Part shown: one piece after another, positions 30,592 to 39,869 of the stretch
Numbering within the stretch: the stretch's first letter is position 1
How the letters are laid out: each line of letters starts with the position of its first letter
NCBI GenBank assembly: GCA_963698255.1
Contig: CAVOQD010000024.1
Coordinates: forward strand, 744,001 to 808,000
DNA: 64,000 nucleotides
Direction: 5' to 3'
Source: JAWKOK01 sp963698255
GTDB taxonomy: Bacteria > Chloroflexota > Anaerolineae > Caldilineales > Caldilineaceae
Notes under the pieces: model-generated
What the model was told of the DNA's origin: nothing
The model's input: only the letters and a program-made list of their open reading frames with translations
Databases searched by the model: none
Translations under genes and position numbers: made by a program

Positions 30592-30650
30592 GGTCTTTCT
30601 CCGCTACTGGTTTGATGATGGTCTGATATTGTACTACCATGTCAGGTTAC

Positions 30651-30716
30651 GCCCGTTTTCGGCACAATGCAAAACCGCTGCCCACGTTAGACGGCTGGAT
30701 AGTTGCCAAAACGGGC
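30651..30716 (+). promoter_or_regulatory. folD leader hairpin
   Basis: GCCCGTTTTCGGCA (30651-30664) pairs with TGCCAAAACGGGC (30704-30716), a 13-bp stem with one bulged C around a 39-base loop. It ends 64 bases before the folD start, so it would lie in the leader RNA. I match it to no known riboswitch class. Confidence 0.4.
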
Positions 30717-30780
30717 AAGAAGGGCGAAAATTCACCTATCCAAACAATCCATGCTCATCATGCCAGAACGAGGAGAGAAA

Positions 30781-31668
30781 ATGACAGCGCAGATCATCGA
30801 CGGCAAGGCCATTGCAGCGACCATCCAGGGGGAGATCAAGGAAGAAGTCGAGGCCATGCAGGCAGCGACCGGCAAGGTGCCGGGCTTGGCCACCGTGCTG
30901 ACCGGCGACCGTAAGGACTCGGAGACCTATGTGCGCATGAAGAAGAAGGCCTGCGCCGAAGTCGGCATGCGCTCCATCGGCCGCGAGCTGCCGGGCGACA
31001 TCAGCCAGGAAGATCTGCTGGCCGTGGTCCAGGAGCTGAACGCCGATCCCGATGTCAACGGCATTCTGGTGCAGTTGCCGCTGCCCGATCATCTGGACGA
31101 GGAGGCGATCCTGGCCGCGGTGAGCATCGACAAGGATGTGGACGGCTTCCATCCCATCAACATTGGCCGCCTCTCCATGAAGCGTCGCGACCCGCTCTTT
31201 GTGCCCTGCACGCCCAAGGGCTGCATCGAACTGCTGGATCGCATGGGCATCGCCATCGAAGGCAAGAACGCGGTCGTGCTCGGCCGCAGCAACATCGTCG
31301 GCCTGCCGGCAGCCATGCTGCTGCTGCACCGCAACGCCACCGTGACCATCTGCCACTCGCGCACCCAGGATCTGCCCGGCGTCGTGCGCCAGGCCGACAT
31401 TCTGATCGCGGCCGTGGGCCGCGCCGAGATGGTGCGCGGCGACTGGATCAAGCCGGGCGCGGCCATCATCGACGTGGGCATCAACGCCGTCGACGATCCG
31501 ACGCGCAAGCGCGGCTACCGCCTGGTCGGCGACGTGGCCTACGACGAGGCGCTGGAGGTTGCCGGCGCCATCACGCCGGTGCCGGGCGGCGTCGGCCCCA
31601 TGACCATCGCCATGCTGCTGCGCAACACCATGGATGCGGCCAAGCGGACCTACGGTCTCGACGAGTAG
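30781..31668 (+). CDS. folD: Bifunctional methylene-THF dehydrogenase/methenyl-THF cyclohydrolase
   Basis: This 295-residue FolD interconverts 5,10-methylene-THF and 10-formyl-THF. It shows the catalytic lysine region 'SETYVRMKKKACAEVG', 'NGILVQLPLPDHLDE', 'KDVDGFHPINIGRLS', 'VPCTPKGCIELL', the dinucleotide site 'VVLGRSNIVGLPAAMLLL' and the C-terminal 'TPVPGGVGPMTIAMLL'. ATG 30781 has AGGAGAG 4 bases upstream. Length and frame are normal. A long hairpin sits in the leader and a weak GAGTGCC/GGCACTC inverted repeat follows at 31764-31794. Confidence 0.96.
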   Translation: MTAQIIDGKAIAATIQGEIKEEVEAMQAATGKVPGLATVLTGDRKDSETYVRMKKKACAEVGMRSIGRELPGDISQEDLLAVVQELNADPDVNGILVQLPLPDHLDEEAILAAVSIDKDVDGFHPINIGRLSMKRRDPLFVPCTPKGCIELLDRMGIAIEGKNAVVLGRSNIVGLPAAMLLLHRNATVTICHSRTQDLPGVVRQADILIAAVGRAEMVRGDWIKPGAAIIDVGINAVDDPTRKRGYRLVGDVAYDEALEVAGAITPVPGGVGPMTIAMLLRNTMDAAKRTYGLDE

Positions 31669-31763
31669 ATCCGGACTGGCACGATTACTGGGAGAGACGA
31701 GTTGCGTAGGCGAACGATGTCTGGCATTACGTAAAGAGCCGGACTCCTGGCGCACATCCGACT

Positions 31764-31794
31764 GAGTGCCTTTGTCCGCTAAGTCACGGCACTC
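31764..31794 (+). terminator. Weak hairpin after folD
   Basis: GAGTGCC (31764-31770) and GGCACTC (31788-31794), 7-bp arms, about 95 bases after the folD stop and just before the methyltransferase start. A terminator role is only a guess. Confidence 0.3.
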
Positions 31795-31809
31795 GTTCGC
31801 CGAGGTCAC

Positions 31810-32537
31810 ATGTTGGACTACAACCGACTGGCGGCTGACTATGCTCGCCATCGTGCCGTCAATCCAGAGGTGCTGCGGCACTGATCGACGGAGCAAAGAT
31901 CACGCCCACTCACGCGTGCTCGAAGTCGGTTGCGGAACTGGCAACTACATCGGCGCAATCCGCCAGGCGACCGGCGCTGAATGCTGGGGAATCGATCCGT
32001 CCGTGGAGATGCTCACGACCGCGGCAGATCGCCATCCCGATCTGATCAGTCGACATCGGATCAGCCGAAGAGATCCCGTTTGCGGCAGAGACTTTCGATC
32101 TTGTCTACTCCGTGGATGTGATCCACCATGTCGATGACCTGCCGGCTGCTTTCGGGGAAGCCAAGCGTGTACTGAAACCGGGCGGCCTGATCTGCACGGT
32201 CACCGATTCCATCGATGTGATCCGCCGTCGCAGGCCGCTCTCGAACTATTTCCCGGAAACCGTCGCCGTCGAGGAAGCCCGCTATCCGGCCATCGCATAT
32301 CTGGCCGATCTGATGGAGCAGACCGGATTCATCGACATCGAGACGCAAGAGGTCGCGTTCGGCTATTGGCTTGACGACATCCAGCCCTATCAGGACAAGG
32401 CGTTCTCCTGCCTGCACCTGATTCCGGATGAAGCGTTCGGCAATGGCATCGAACGTTTGCAGACCGACCTGGAGCGGGGGCCAATCAGCGCCCTGTCGCT
32501 CTACACGCTGCTCTGGGGACGTCTGGCCAGCCAGTAA
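31810..32537 (+). CDS. SAM-dependent class I methyltransferase (two frame breaks)
   Basis: Reconstructed, this is about 240 residues. The start 'MLDYNRLAADYARHRAVNPEVL' is the usual head of UbiE/Methyltransf_11-type enzymes. After a +1 move near 31,880 comes motif I 'RVLEVGCGTGNYIGAI' and 'ECWGIDPSVEML'. After a second move near 32,055 come 'EEIPFAAETFDLVYSVDVIHHV' (motif II) and 'EAKRVLKPGGLICTVTD' (motif III). The C-terminal part has no recognisable acceptor-specific motif. All SAM-binding motifs are intact once frames are joined. Substrate unknown. Confidence 0.78.
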
Positions 32538-32557
32538 CCATCGCATCGAACACCAAT

Positions 32558-33822
32558 GTGCAGGACTGGAACTTCTTGAAAGCATCACAATTTCTACGAA
32601 CGTACGGCCTCTGGTCGCTTTTCGCCCTCACCATCGCCGCCTGGACCGGCGTGCTCATGCGCTTCGGCCTGATCGGCTACATGCCGTCCTGGGCGAGCAA
32701 CTTCGCGGCCGTTCGCCACGCGCACAGCCACCTGATGTACTTCGGCTGGGTCACACTGGCGTTGATGGCGCTGATCTGGTACCGGCTGTCACGACTGACC
32801 GGACGACCCATTTCCCGCGCTGCCTGGTGGCAGATGGCGGCGACGACCGTGGCCGCGCTGTTGAGTTTTCCGGCCTTCTGGGCCAATGGCTACGGTCTCA
32901 CCTCGATCGGATCACTCGATCTGCCGCTGGGTTCCATGACATCAGCGCTCAATGGGCTGACCTGGTTTGTCTTCATCTGGCTCTACTACCGGGCAACACG
33001 CCGACTGGCCGAACGGCCGGTCTATCTCCGTCTCTGGGACTGGTCGTTGGTGCTGCTGCTGTTGGCCTGTGTCGGCGCTCTGGGCTTGATGGCCGGCGTC
33101 TTCACCGGCGGCCAGAATATCTTCCTCCAGCAGTTCTTCCTGCATCTCTTTCTCGATCTCTTCGCCGCCGGCTGGTTCACGCCTGGCGTTGCTCGGGGTG
33201 GTCTGGGCACAGCTTTCTGCAGAGACAGACCGTGCCGAACCGCTTGCCGGTGGCTGTGCTGGCCGTCGCGTTGACCCCGACGTTCCTGCTCGGGCTGCCG
33301 CGCGCACTGGTTCCCGACGGCATGGCCTGGCTGGCGGTGATCGCCAACCTGATCGCAGCGATTCTGCTCGGCTGGCATCTGGCCGCGCTGTGGCCTCGAC
33401 GCGCATTTCTGACGGCGTTTGGTCGCTTCGGGCTGATTTTGCTGGCGGTCCATATTGTCAGCGCCATCGCACTGGCCATCCCCGGCGTCTGGCAATGGGC
33501 CGGCGGCACCCAATTGCGCGTCTACTATCTGCATGTGTTGCTGTTGGGTTGGATCAGCAGCTTGCTGCTCGACCTGTTATTGCGCCATCTGATTCCCAAC
33601 CGGCCAGTGCTCGACGGCCTGGGCATCTCGTGGGCCATCGGCGTCGGCGGCATGATGATCGCGCTGCTGGGCATCGGCCTGGCCCCATTCCTGGCGCCGG
33701 CCGTGCCCGCAATGATGCAGGCGGCGGCCTGGCTGAGTCTGATACCGGCGACGGTGGCTTTGGCCAGTCTAGGATGGGGGTTGCGACTTAGAGGAGTATT
33801 CCCACAGCAAAGAGCAGGCTGA
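32558..33822 (+). CDS. Polytopic membrane protein with His-rich helices (two frame breaks)
   Basis: Reconstructed, this is about 420 residues with roughly 11-12 transmembrane helices. Conserved-looking histidines lie in or near helices: 'VRHAHSHLMYFGWVTLALMALIWY', 'FLHLFLDLFAAGWF', 'LAVHIVSAIAL' and 'VYYLHVLLLGWISSLLLDLL'. This resembles heme-copper-oxidase-subunit-I-like or NnrS-like proteins, but I cannot assign it firmly. The frame moves +1 near 33,183 and again near 33,225, within a short loop between helices. The start is GTG 32558; ATG 32556 is out of frame. Its 3' end overlaps the convergent menA gene by 35 bases. Confidence 0.6.
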
Positions 33823-34730
33823 AAATCAGGCTTAGCCGGGCTGTGCCGGCCAGCGTGGCGTTGAGCGCCCGCCCTTCCTCGCCACGAATCGAGCGAATTA
33901 GACGCACTGCCAGCGGCACTGTCAGCCAGGGCAGCAGCACCCAGAATGAGAAGCGTCCGGAAACCGCAAAGAGCAGCGGCACTGCATAGGCGACCGCCAG
34001 CAACGTCACATACTCGAACCGTGTGCCCTTCCGCCCGAGCAGAACGGCCAGCGTGCGCTTGCCGGCACGCGCATCGGTGTCGATGTCGCGCAGATTGTTG
34101 ACGACCAGAATGTTTGTCACCAGCGACGCCCACCGGCACCGAAGCCAGTAGAACACCCCAGGTCACCGTCAGCGCCTGCACGTAGTAGGTTCCGCCCACC
34201 GCGACCAGGCCAAAGAAGATGAAGACAAAGAGTTCGCCCAGCCCGTGATAGCCAAACGGGAACGGGCCGCCGGTGTAGGCGATGGCGGCCAGGATGGCGG
34301 CCACGCCGATGGCGAGGATGGGCCAGCCGCCCACGTAGATCAGATAGAGGCCGACCAGTGCGGCCAGCCCGAAGACGACGACCATGCCCCAACGCAGTTC
34401 AGCAGGCGTGATCAAGCCGGCCGCGGTGACGCGTGTTGGCCCCAGCCGCTCCTCCGTATCGACCCCCGTGAAGAAGTCGAAGTAGTCGTTGGCAAAGTTG
34501 CTGCCGATCTGGAGCAGCAGCGCGCCCAGCAGCGCGGCCAGAGCAGCCGGGAAGTGAAAGACGCCGTCGGCAGCGGCCAGCGCGCTCCCGACCAGCACCG
34601 GACCCGCGGCGGCAGGCAAGGTCTTGGGCCGCGCGGCCAGCACCCAGGCATGTCTCTTTGTGATCGACGCAGGCGTTGCTCCGTCATGGCCTGACGCTGA
34701 AGGCGGCCTGCTCGGTTTAGAGTCGATCAT
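33788..34730 (-). CDS. menA: 1,4-dihydroxy-2-naphthoate polyprenyltransferase (one frame break)
   Basis: MenA, of the UbiA superfamily, attaches the prenyl tail to DHNA in menaquinone synthesis. Seen are 'AARPKTLPAAAGPVLVGSALA', the first Asp-rich motif 'NFANDYFDFFTGVD', 'RVTAAGLI', 'AYTGGPFPFGYHGLGELFVFIFFG' and, after a +1 move near 34,128, the second motif 'NNLRDIDTDARAGKRTL'. Multiple membrane helices fit the fold. Its ATG overlaps the stop of the upstream repeat-protein gene (ATGA), so it is the last gene of the long minus-strand run that begins with hemA. Heme and menaquinone would together supply a respiratory chain. Confidence 0.9.
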
Positions 34731-35659
34731 GACAGATTTTCCAGTCGGGCGCGAGCCAGATCGGCATCCCGATTGGGGCCAAGCAGATCGAGGGCGTCGA
34801 GCAGGATGGCCGCCCGATGCGGGTTGCGCTCAAAGCGTGCAGCGGCCAGCAGTTGATCGATGAGATGAGGATTGTGCGATGTGATCAGGCTCATGGTCAG
34901 GTAGCGGTAGGCATCGAGATCGGCGGGCGAGGCAAGCATGTCGGCCAGGAACTCACCGACCTCGGGTGATTCGGGATAGCCGAGCATCAGATCGATCAGC
35001 CCGACAAGGACAATCGGCTCGGTGCGCTCGGCGAAATGGGCAAGAACGCCCGCGATCAGCGGCTCGGGCATGCCGACTAGATTGCTCAGGCACTCGGAGA
35101 CAACTTCCGGCAGCGTGCGCTCGGCCGGCTGCATGGCGTATTGGAAGAGCGAGACGAACTCGGCCTGGCTGGCCAGCACACGCGCAGCGCTCAACGACGG
35201 CTCGCCGGACATGGGATCGGCGTACGGATCGACCAGCAGTCTGGCGGCGTGATAGCGTGCTGGAATATCATCCAGCTCGTTCAGTATCACCAGCGCCGAA
35301 GCGCGTAGCAGGATTGCGTCTTCTGTGAAATCCGGCGGAAGGAACTCATACGTTGCCACCGCATCCAGAATCAGCGGCAGATCGGCCGGCGTCGCCAGTG
35401 GACGCAGCGCAGCCAGGATTGCCCGCCGTGTGAACGCGCCCGGATCACGGGCTGAACCGGAACGACGGTAGGTTTCATAGATCGCCAACAGCGGTTTACG
35501 AGCGCCGGCGTCAGGATGGGCGGCCAGAACATCGAGTGCCGCCAGCAGCACGTCACGCGTCTGCCGGGGCCGCAGAAGGGACGTCGCATAGGCCGCCTGG
35601 GCGTTCGGATCGCCGACAAGGCTGCGAAGTTCGCCGATATTGGATTCGCTGGAAGCCAC
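34727..35659 (-). CDS. HEAT-like alpha-helical repeat protein
   Basis: This 310-residue, helix-rich cytoplasmic protein is of unknown function. The sequence breaks into repeating helical pairs of about 35-40 residues ('TRDVLLAALDVLAAHPDAGARKPLLAIYETY', 'ILAALRPLATPADLPLILDAV', 'LVGLIDLMLGYPESPEVGEFLADMLAS'), resembling HEAT/ARM repeats. No signal peptide or catalytic motif is seen. It overlaps menA by four bases at its 3' end, and its 5' side carries a CACGCAGCA-family repeat between it and smpB. It is probably a scaffold; a role in menaquinone or heme synthesis would be guilt by association only. Confidence 0.65.
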   Translation of the reverse strand: MASSESNIGELRSLVGDPNAQAAYATSLLRPRQTRDVLLAALDVLAAHPDAGARKPLLAIYETYRRSGSARDPGAFTRRAILAALRPLATPADLPLILDAVATYEFLPPDFTEDAILLRASALVILNELDDIPARYHAARLLVDPYADPMSGEPSLSAARVLASQAEFVSLFQYAMQPAERTLPEVVSECLSNLVGMPEPLIAGVLAHFAERTEPIVLVGLIDLMLGYPESPEVGEFLADMLASPADLDAYRYLTMSLITSHNPHLIDQLLAAARFERNPHRAAILLDALDLLGPNRDADLARARLENLS

Positions 35660-35688
35660 AGAACATCGATCCTCTCGGAGGCGGAAAA

Positions 35689-35714
35689 GTCACGCAGCAT
35701 GCAGCAAGCAGCAT
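35689..35714 (+). repeat. CACGCAGCA-family repeat, copy 5
   Basis: GTCACGCAGCATGCAGCAAG followed by CAGCATG, in the gap between smpB and the HEAT-like gene. The second unit is altered (ATGCAGCA). Confidence 0.6.
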
Positions 35715-35750
35715 GAAAAACGACAACTGCTCGCGCCCACTCCTATGACG

Positions 35751-36251
35751 CTATCGATACGATTCCTTCATGACTCGGCGCAGCTCACGGTCGGACTCGC
35801 GCTTGGCGATGGTGGCGCGCTTGTCGTGCTGCTGCTTGCCACGCGCCAGACCGATCTCGACCTTGGCCAACCCCTTGGCGTTGATGTAGACCTTGAGCGG
35901 CACGATGGTCCAATTGCGCTGGGTCGCCTGAGAATGCAGACGGTCGATCTCCCGACGATGCAGCAACAGTTTACGTGGGTGCACTTCTTCATGATTGTTG
36001 CGGTTGCCCAAGCTGTACTGTGCGATGTGGACATTCATCAACCAGGCTTCGCCGCCGCGAATCAACACAAAACCGTCCTGCAGGCTGACCTGCCCGAGGC
36101 GCACAGACTTGATCTCGGTGCCGGTCAAGACGATGCCGGCTTCGTAGGTGTCTTCAATGAAGTATTCATGCCGCGCCCGGCGATTGCTCGCAACGGTGCG
36201 CGGTCCGGTCTTGGGACCGGCATCCTTCTTCTTTTTGTTCTTTTTCGCCAT
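35751..36251 (-). CDS. smpB: SsrA-binding protein SmpB
   Basis: This 166-residue SmpB is the partner of tmRNA in rescuing stalled ribosomes. Hallmarks are 'ASNRRARHEYFIEDTYEAGIVLTGTEIKSVR', 'SLQDGFVLIRGGEAWLMNVHIAQY', 'RKLLLHRREIDRL', 'TIVPLKVYINAKGLAKVEIGLARGKQQHDKR' and a basic C-terminal tail ('KRESDRELRRVMKESYR') that inserts into the mRNA channel. The Lys-rich N-terminus is somewhat long. It follows hemL by 54 bases on the same strand. No tmRNA gene was recognised in the window. The frame is intact. Confidence 0.95.
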   Translation of the reverse strand: MAKKNKKKKDAGPKTGPRTVASNRRARHEYFIEDTYEAGIVLTGTEIKSVRLGQVSLQDGFVLIRGGEAWLMNVHIAQYSLGNRNNHEEVHPRKLLLHRREIDRLHSQATQRNWTIVPLKVYINAKGLAKVEIGLARGKQQHDKRATIAKRESDRELRRVMKESYR

Positions 36252-36305
36252 CAGGTTGTCTTTCGCTATCGGTTATGTGTATGGCAGCATTGATGCCGCG
36301 TAATT

Positions 36306-37594
36306 CTACACCAATCCATCCATCACGCGCTCAGCCGCGGCAATCGTCTTGTCGATCTCGGCATCACCGTGGGCGGTCGACAAGAAGCCCGCTTCAAACT
36401 GAGACGGCGCCAGGTAGATGCCCTGCGCCAACATGCCCCGGAAATAGTTGGCGAACCGCTCCGTGTCCGAAGCGGCGGCCGAGTCCCAGTCGGTCACCGG
36501 CCCCGGATTGAAGAATAGGCCGAACATGGTGCCCAGACGGCTAACCGAAACGTCGATGCCTGCCCCCTGCGCGGCCGCGCCCAGCCCAGCCATCAGCTTG
36601 GCCCCTTGAGCCTCCATGCCTTCCCAGACGCCCGGCTCCTTCAGCATCTTGAGCGTCTCGATGCCCGCGGTCATGGCCAGCGGATTGCCGGAGAGCGTGC
36701 CCGGCCTGGTACATGGGGCCAACCGGCGCCACCATGTCCATGATATCGCGTCGCCCGCCGTATGCCCCCACCGGCAGCCCCCCGCCGATGACCTTGCCCA
36801 AGGCCGTGATGTCAGGCTTTATGTCAAATAGAGCCTGTGCGCCGTTGGGGTGGACCCGGAAGCCGGTCATCACCTCGTCGAAGATGAGCAGCGCGCCGTC
36901 GGCACTCGGTCACCGATCGCAGGCCCTCCAGGAAGCCGGGCACCGGCGGAATCATGCCCATGTTGCCGGCCACCGGCTCGACGATGATGGCCGCGATCTC
37001 GCCGGGGAAGGTCTCGAAGAGGCGTTCGACCGATTCGAGGTCGTTGAAGCGAGCGGTCAGCGTGTCGGCCACGGTGGCCGCGGGCACGCCGGGCGAGTCG
37101 GGCAGGCCCAGCGTGGCCACGCCCGAGCCGGCCTGGACCAGCAACATGTCGGCGTGTCCGTGGTAGTTGCCCTGGAACTTGACGATCTTGGTACGGCCCG
37201 TGAAGGCCCGCGCCAGACGCAGCGCGGTCATGGTCGCCTCGGTGCCCGAGTTGACGAAACGCACCATCTCGATGCTGGGCACGAACTCGGTGACCAGCTT
37301 GGCCAACTCCACTTCCTGGGGGCAGGGCGCGCCGAAGCTGGTGCCATTGGCCGCCGTCTCCTGCAACGCCTTGACCACGCGCGGGTTGGCGTGGCCCAGA
37401 ATCAGCGGTCCCCATGACATCACGTAGTCGATGTAGCGATTGTCGTCCACATCGATCATGTAGGCGCCTTCGCCCTGCTTGATGAAGAGCGGCTGTCCGC
37501 CCACCGACTTGAAGGCGCGCACCGGGGAATCGACGCCGCCGGGCAGCAGTTCGACGGCCTCGGCGAAGAGTTGTTGGGATTTGGTGTGGTTCAT
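36306..37594 (-). CDS. hemL: Glutamate-1-semialdehyde 2,1-aminomutase (two frame breaks)
   Basis: HemL turns glutamate-1-semialdehyde into 5-aminolevulinate using PLP, the second committed step of the C5 route that hemA opens. Seen are 'LLPGGVDSPVRAFKSVGG', 'YMIDVDDNRYIDYVMSWGPLILGHANP', 'RFVNSGTEATMTALRLARA', 'KFQGNYHGHAD', 'IIVEPVAGNMG' and, after a +1 move near 36,905, 'LIFDEVMTGFRVH' and the PLP lysine in 'ITALGKVIGGGLPVGAYGG'. A second +1 move near 36,705 leads to 'GTLSGNPLAMTAG'; there GCCGGGCAC reads correctly if one G is removed. Full length is about 429 residues, as expected. It is the last heme gene of the run. Confidence 0.93.
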
Positions 37595-37622
37595 TTGGTC
37601 ATCTCCTGTAGATGGTGGGGAT

Positions 37623-37697
37623 GTAGGGCTGTGGGGTAGTTGGGACTAGGACCTGGGGATCGCGGAAGATGATGCCATCAGCGCCCCACAGCCCTAC
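37623..37697. repeat. GTAGGG/GTGGGG hairpin between hemH and hemL
   Basis: GTAGGGCTGTGGGG (37623-37636) pairs perfectly with CCCCACAGCCCTAC (37684-37697). It lies in the 121-base gap after the hemH stop. The same words occur in hairpins at 38697-38773 and 53990-54070. Confidence 0.75.
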
Positions 37698-37715
37698 ACC
37701 CTCACCCACATTACC

Positions 37716-38664
37716 CTATTCTTCCGCCACCCACTTGGCAGCGCGTGATTCGATCAACTCCACCAACGTATCAATGTACAGCGGATCCGTGTTCAATGCC
37801 GGCGGTCGCTCCAGACGCACGCCCAGCGGCTTGGCAACGGCCTGGGCCTCCAGGTCGATGTCGTAGAGGATCTCGACGTGGTCCGAGACAAAGCCGATGG
37901 GGATGCTGATGATGTTCTTGATGCCCTGTGCGGCCAACTCGGGAATGTACTCTTCGATCTGCGGGCCGAGCCACGGTTCGGGACTGCGGCCGGCCGACTG
38001 GTAGCTCCACGACCACTGATCGTCGGTCAGGCCGGCCTTGTCGGCCACCAACTGCGCGGTCTCGCGCAGTTGCGTGTCGTAGGGGTCGCCCATCTTGATG
38101 ATGCGCACCGGCAGGCTGTGGGCGCTGAAGATGATGTGGACGTCGTCGCGCTCGTCCTCCGGCCAGCGCTCCAGTCCCTCCTGCACGCGATTGGCCAGCG
38201 CCTGGATGTACTTGGGTGCATCGTGATAGCTGGAGATATTCTCAAACTCGATGTCGCCGTGGTACATCTCCAGGCCGTCGGCGACCTTGCCCTGATACTT
38301 TGGCCACGCTCAGCTTGGAGTAGTGGGGCGCCAGCACAATGGTGACGGCGTGGGTGATGCCGTCCTCGAGCATCTGGCCCACCACTTCTTCGATCCAGGG
38401 CGACCAGTGGCGCATGCCCATGTAGCAGCGATAGATGTCCGGGTCCAGCCGCTCTCGCACCGCTTCGATCTGAGCGCTGGAGAATTCGAAAAGCGGCGAC
38501 TTGCCGCCGATCCGGCGGTAGTTGTTGGAGATCTCCTCCAGCACAGCCGGCGTCGTCGGACGCCCGCTGCGAATGTCGGCCAGATAGCCCGGCAACTCGT
38601 CCAGCGAGTTGGGGCCGCCGTAGGCCATGATGAGAACGCCGATTGGGTAGTTGATTTGGGTCAT
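37716..38664 (-). CDS. hemH: Ferrochelatase (one frame break)
   Basis: HemH inserts Fe2+ into the porphyrin; next to hemQ its substrate is expected to be coproporphyrin III. Seen are 'IGVLIMAYGGPNSLDELPGYLADIRSGR', 'YRRIGGKSPLFEFSSAQ', 'CYMGMRHWSPWIEE', 'VLAPHYSKLSVAK', then after a +1 move near 38,300 'DDVHIIFSAHSLPVRII' (catalytic His) and 'IPIGFVSDHVEILYDIDLEAQ'. At the break, GCCAAAGTATCAG reads as the family's 'AKYQG' if one A is removed. The start is ATG 38664; an upstream in-frame Met lies within the repeat and is less likely. About 315 residues, normal for the bacterial form. Confidence 0.93.
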
Positions 38665-38696
38665 GTTTTTTGGATGCTTTCTATTGATAGAAGAGG

Positions 38697-38773
38697 GTGG
38701 GGAAGTAGGGATGTGGGGCACTGGGGGAAATCAAGTATCCCCTTGGCGTTGTCAACACTCCCTACTTCCCCAC
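38697..38773. repeat. GTGGGG/GTAGGG hairpin between hemE and hemH
   Basis: GTGGGGAAGTAGGGA (38697-38711) pairs perfectly with TCCCTACTTCCCCAC (38759-38773), a 15-bp stem. It ends four bases before the hemE stop codon region and precedes hemH by about 33 bases. Confidence 0.78.
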
Positions 38774-38777
38774 TGCC

Positions 38778-39863
38778 CTACTTCGTTGTCCTCTCGTGCA
38801 CATACTCAACCACCCGCCGCACCATATCCGGCGACGTCTGGGCAGGATGCCGTGGCCAAGGTTGAAGATGTGTCCGGGGCGGCCATCGGCGCGCGCCAGG
38901 ATGTCGTCGATCTGGAATTTGAGTTCTCGCCAGGGGGCCAGCAGGCGCAATCGGATCCAGATTGCCCTGGATCGGGCGGTCATGGCCGATGCGCGCCCAG
39001 GCCTTGTCGATGGGCAACCGCCAGTCGACGCCGACGACGTCACCGCCGCAGGCCGCCACCTCTTCGAGATAGGCCGTCGTGCCGGTGCTGAAGTTGACGG
39101 TGGGCACGCCGGCGCGCTTGAGCATGGCAAAGAGTTTGGTGTTGTAGGGCGCGATGAAGCGGGCGTAGTCTGTCTGCCCCAGGGCCAGCCCGGCCCACGA
39201 GTCGAAGAGTTGCAGCGCCTGTGCGCCGGCCTGCGCCTGCTTGATCATGTAGTCGGCCTGCACCGTCACCAGCTTGTCCATCAGTCGACGCCAGGCGGCC
39301 GGTTCACTGTACATCAGCGTCTTGACCTTGGCGTAGTTCTTGCTGCCGCCGCCTTCGATGGCGTAGGAGGCCAGCGTGAAGGGCGCGCCGGCAAAGCCGA
39401 TGAGCGGGATGTTCTTGGGCGCCAACTCAGCAGCGACCATTTCGATGGCCTTGAGCGTGGGGGCCAACGTCTCTTCGGCCGGCGGCGTGGCCAGCATGTC
39501 GATGTCGTAGGTGGTGGTCAGCGCGTTGTCGATGACCGGCCCTTTGCCCGGCACAAATTCCAGGTTCAGCCCCATGCCGATGAGCGGCGGCAGAATGTCG
39601 GCGAAAATGATGGCGGCGTCGACGCCGATCTTGTCGATGGGCTGCAGCGTGACCTCGGCGGCCAACTCGGGCGTGAAGATCATCTCCAGCATGTCGTGCT
39701 CGGCCCGCAGCGCTCGATACTCGGCCATATAGCGGCCGGCCTGGCGCATGAACCAGATGGGCGTGTAGTCGGTCTCCAGCCCACGACAGGCTCGCAGGAA
39801 GGGCGCTGTCGGTTCGGGCAGTTCGGCCAAATCGGGTGCGGCTGATGCGTGTGGATGTGTCAT
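38778..39863 (-). CDS. hemE: Uroporphyrinogen decarboxylase (two frame breaks)
   Basis: HemE removes four carboxyls from uroporphyrinogen III to give coproporphyrinogen III. Seen are 'LRACRGLETDYTPIWFMRQAGRYM' with the catalytic Arg loop, 'AAIIFADILPPLIGMG' (catalytic Asp), 'LIGFAGAPFTLASYAIEGGGSK', 'LQLFDSWAGLAL' and 'GVDWRLPIDKAW'. The frame moves +1 near 38,950 and back near 38,855. Between them the other frame reads 'APWRELKFQIDDILARADGRPGHIFNLGHGILP', the expected family C-terminus, before returning to 'TSPDMVRRVVEYVHE'. Full length is about 361 residues. It starts 6 bases after hemQ, so they are translated together. Confidence 0.93.
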   Translation of the reverse strand: MTHPHASAAPDLAELPEPTAPFLRACRGLETDYTPIWFMRQAGRYMAEYRALRAEHDMLEMIFTPELAAEVTLQPIDKIGVDAAIIFADILPPLIGMGLNLEFVPGKGPVIDNALTTTYDIDMLATPPAEETLAPTLKAIEMVAAELAPKNIPLIGFAGAPFTLASYAIEGGGSKNYAKVKTLMYSEPAAWRRLMDKLVTVQADYMIKQAQAGAQALQLFDSWAGLALGQTDYARFIAPYNTKLFAMLKRAGVPTVNFSTGTTAYLEEVAACGGDVVGVDWRLPIDKAWARIGHDRPIQGNLDPIAPAGPLARTQIPDRRHPGARRWPPRTHLQPWPRHPAQTSPDMVRRVVEYVHERTTK

Positions 39864-39869
39864 ATTGCT

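Noticed and set aside
30651..30716. THF riboswitch in the folD leader
   Set aside because: Only a simple 13-bp stem is seen; the conserved internal-loop sequences of known THF riboswitches were not recognised.
30736..31896. 386-residue minus-strand ORF opposite folD
   Set aside because: It is antisense to an unmistakable folD; its His/Gly/Ala-rich composition is typical of a shadow frame in high-GC DNA.
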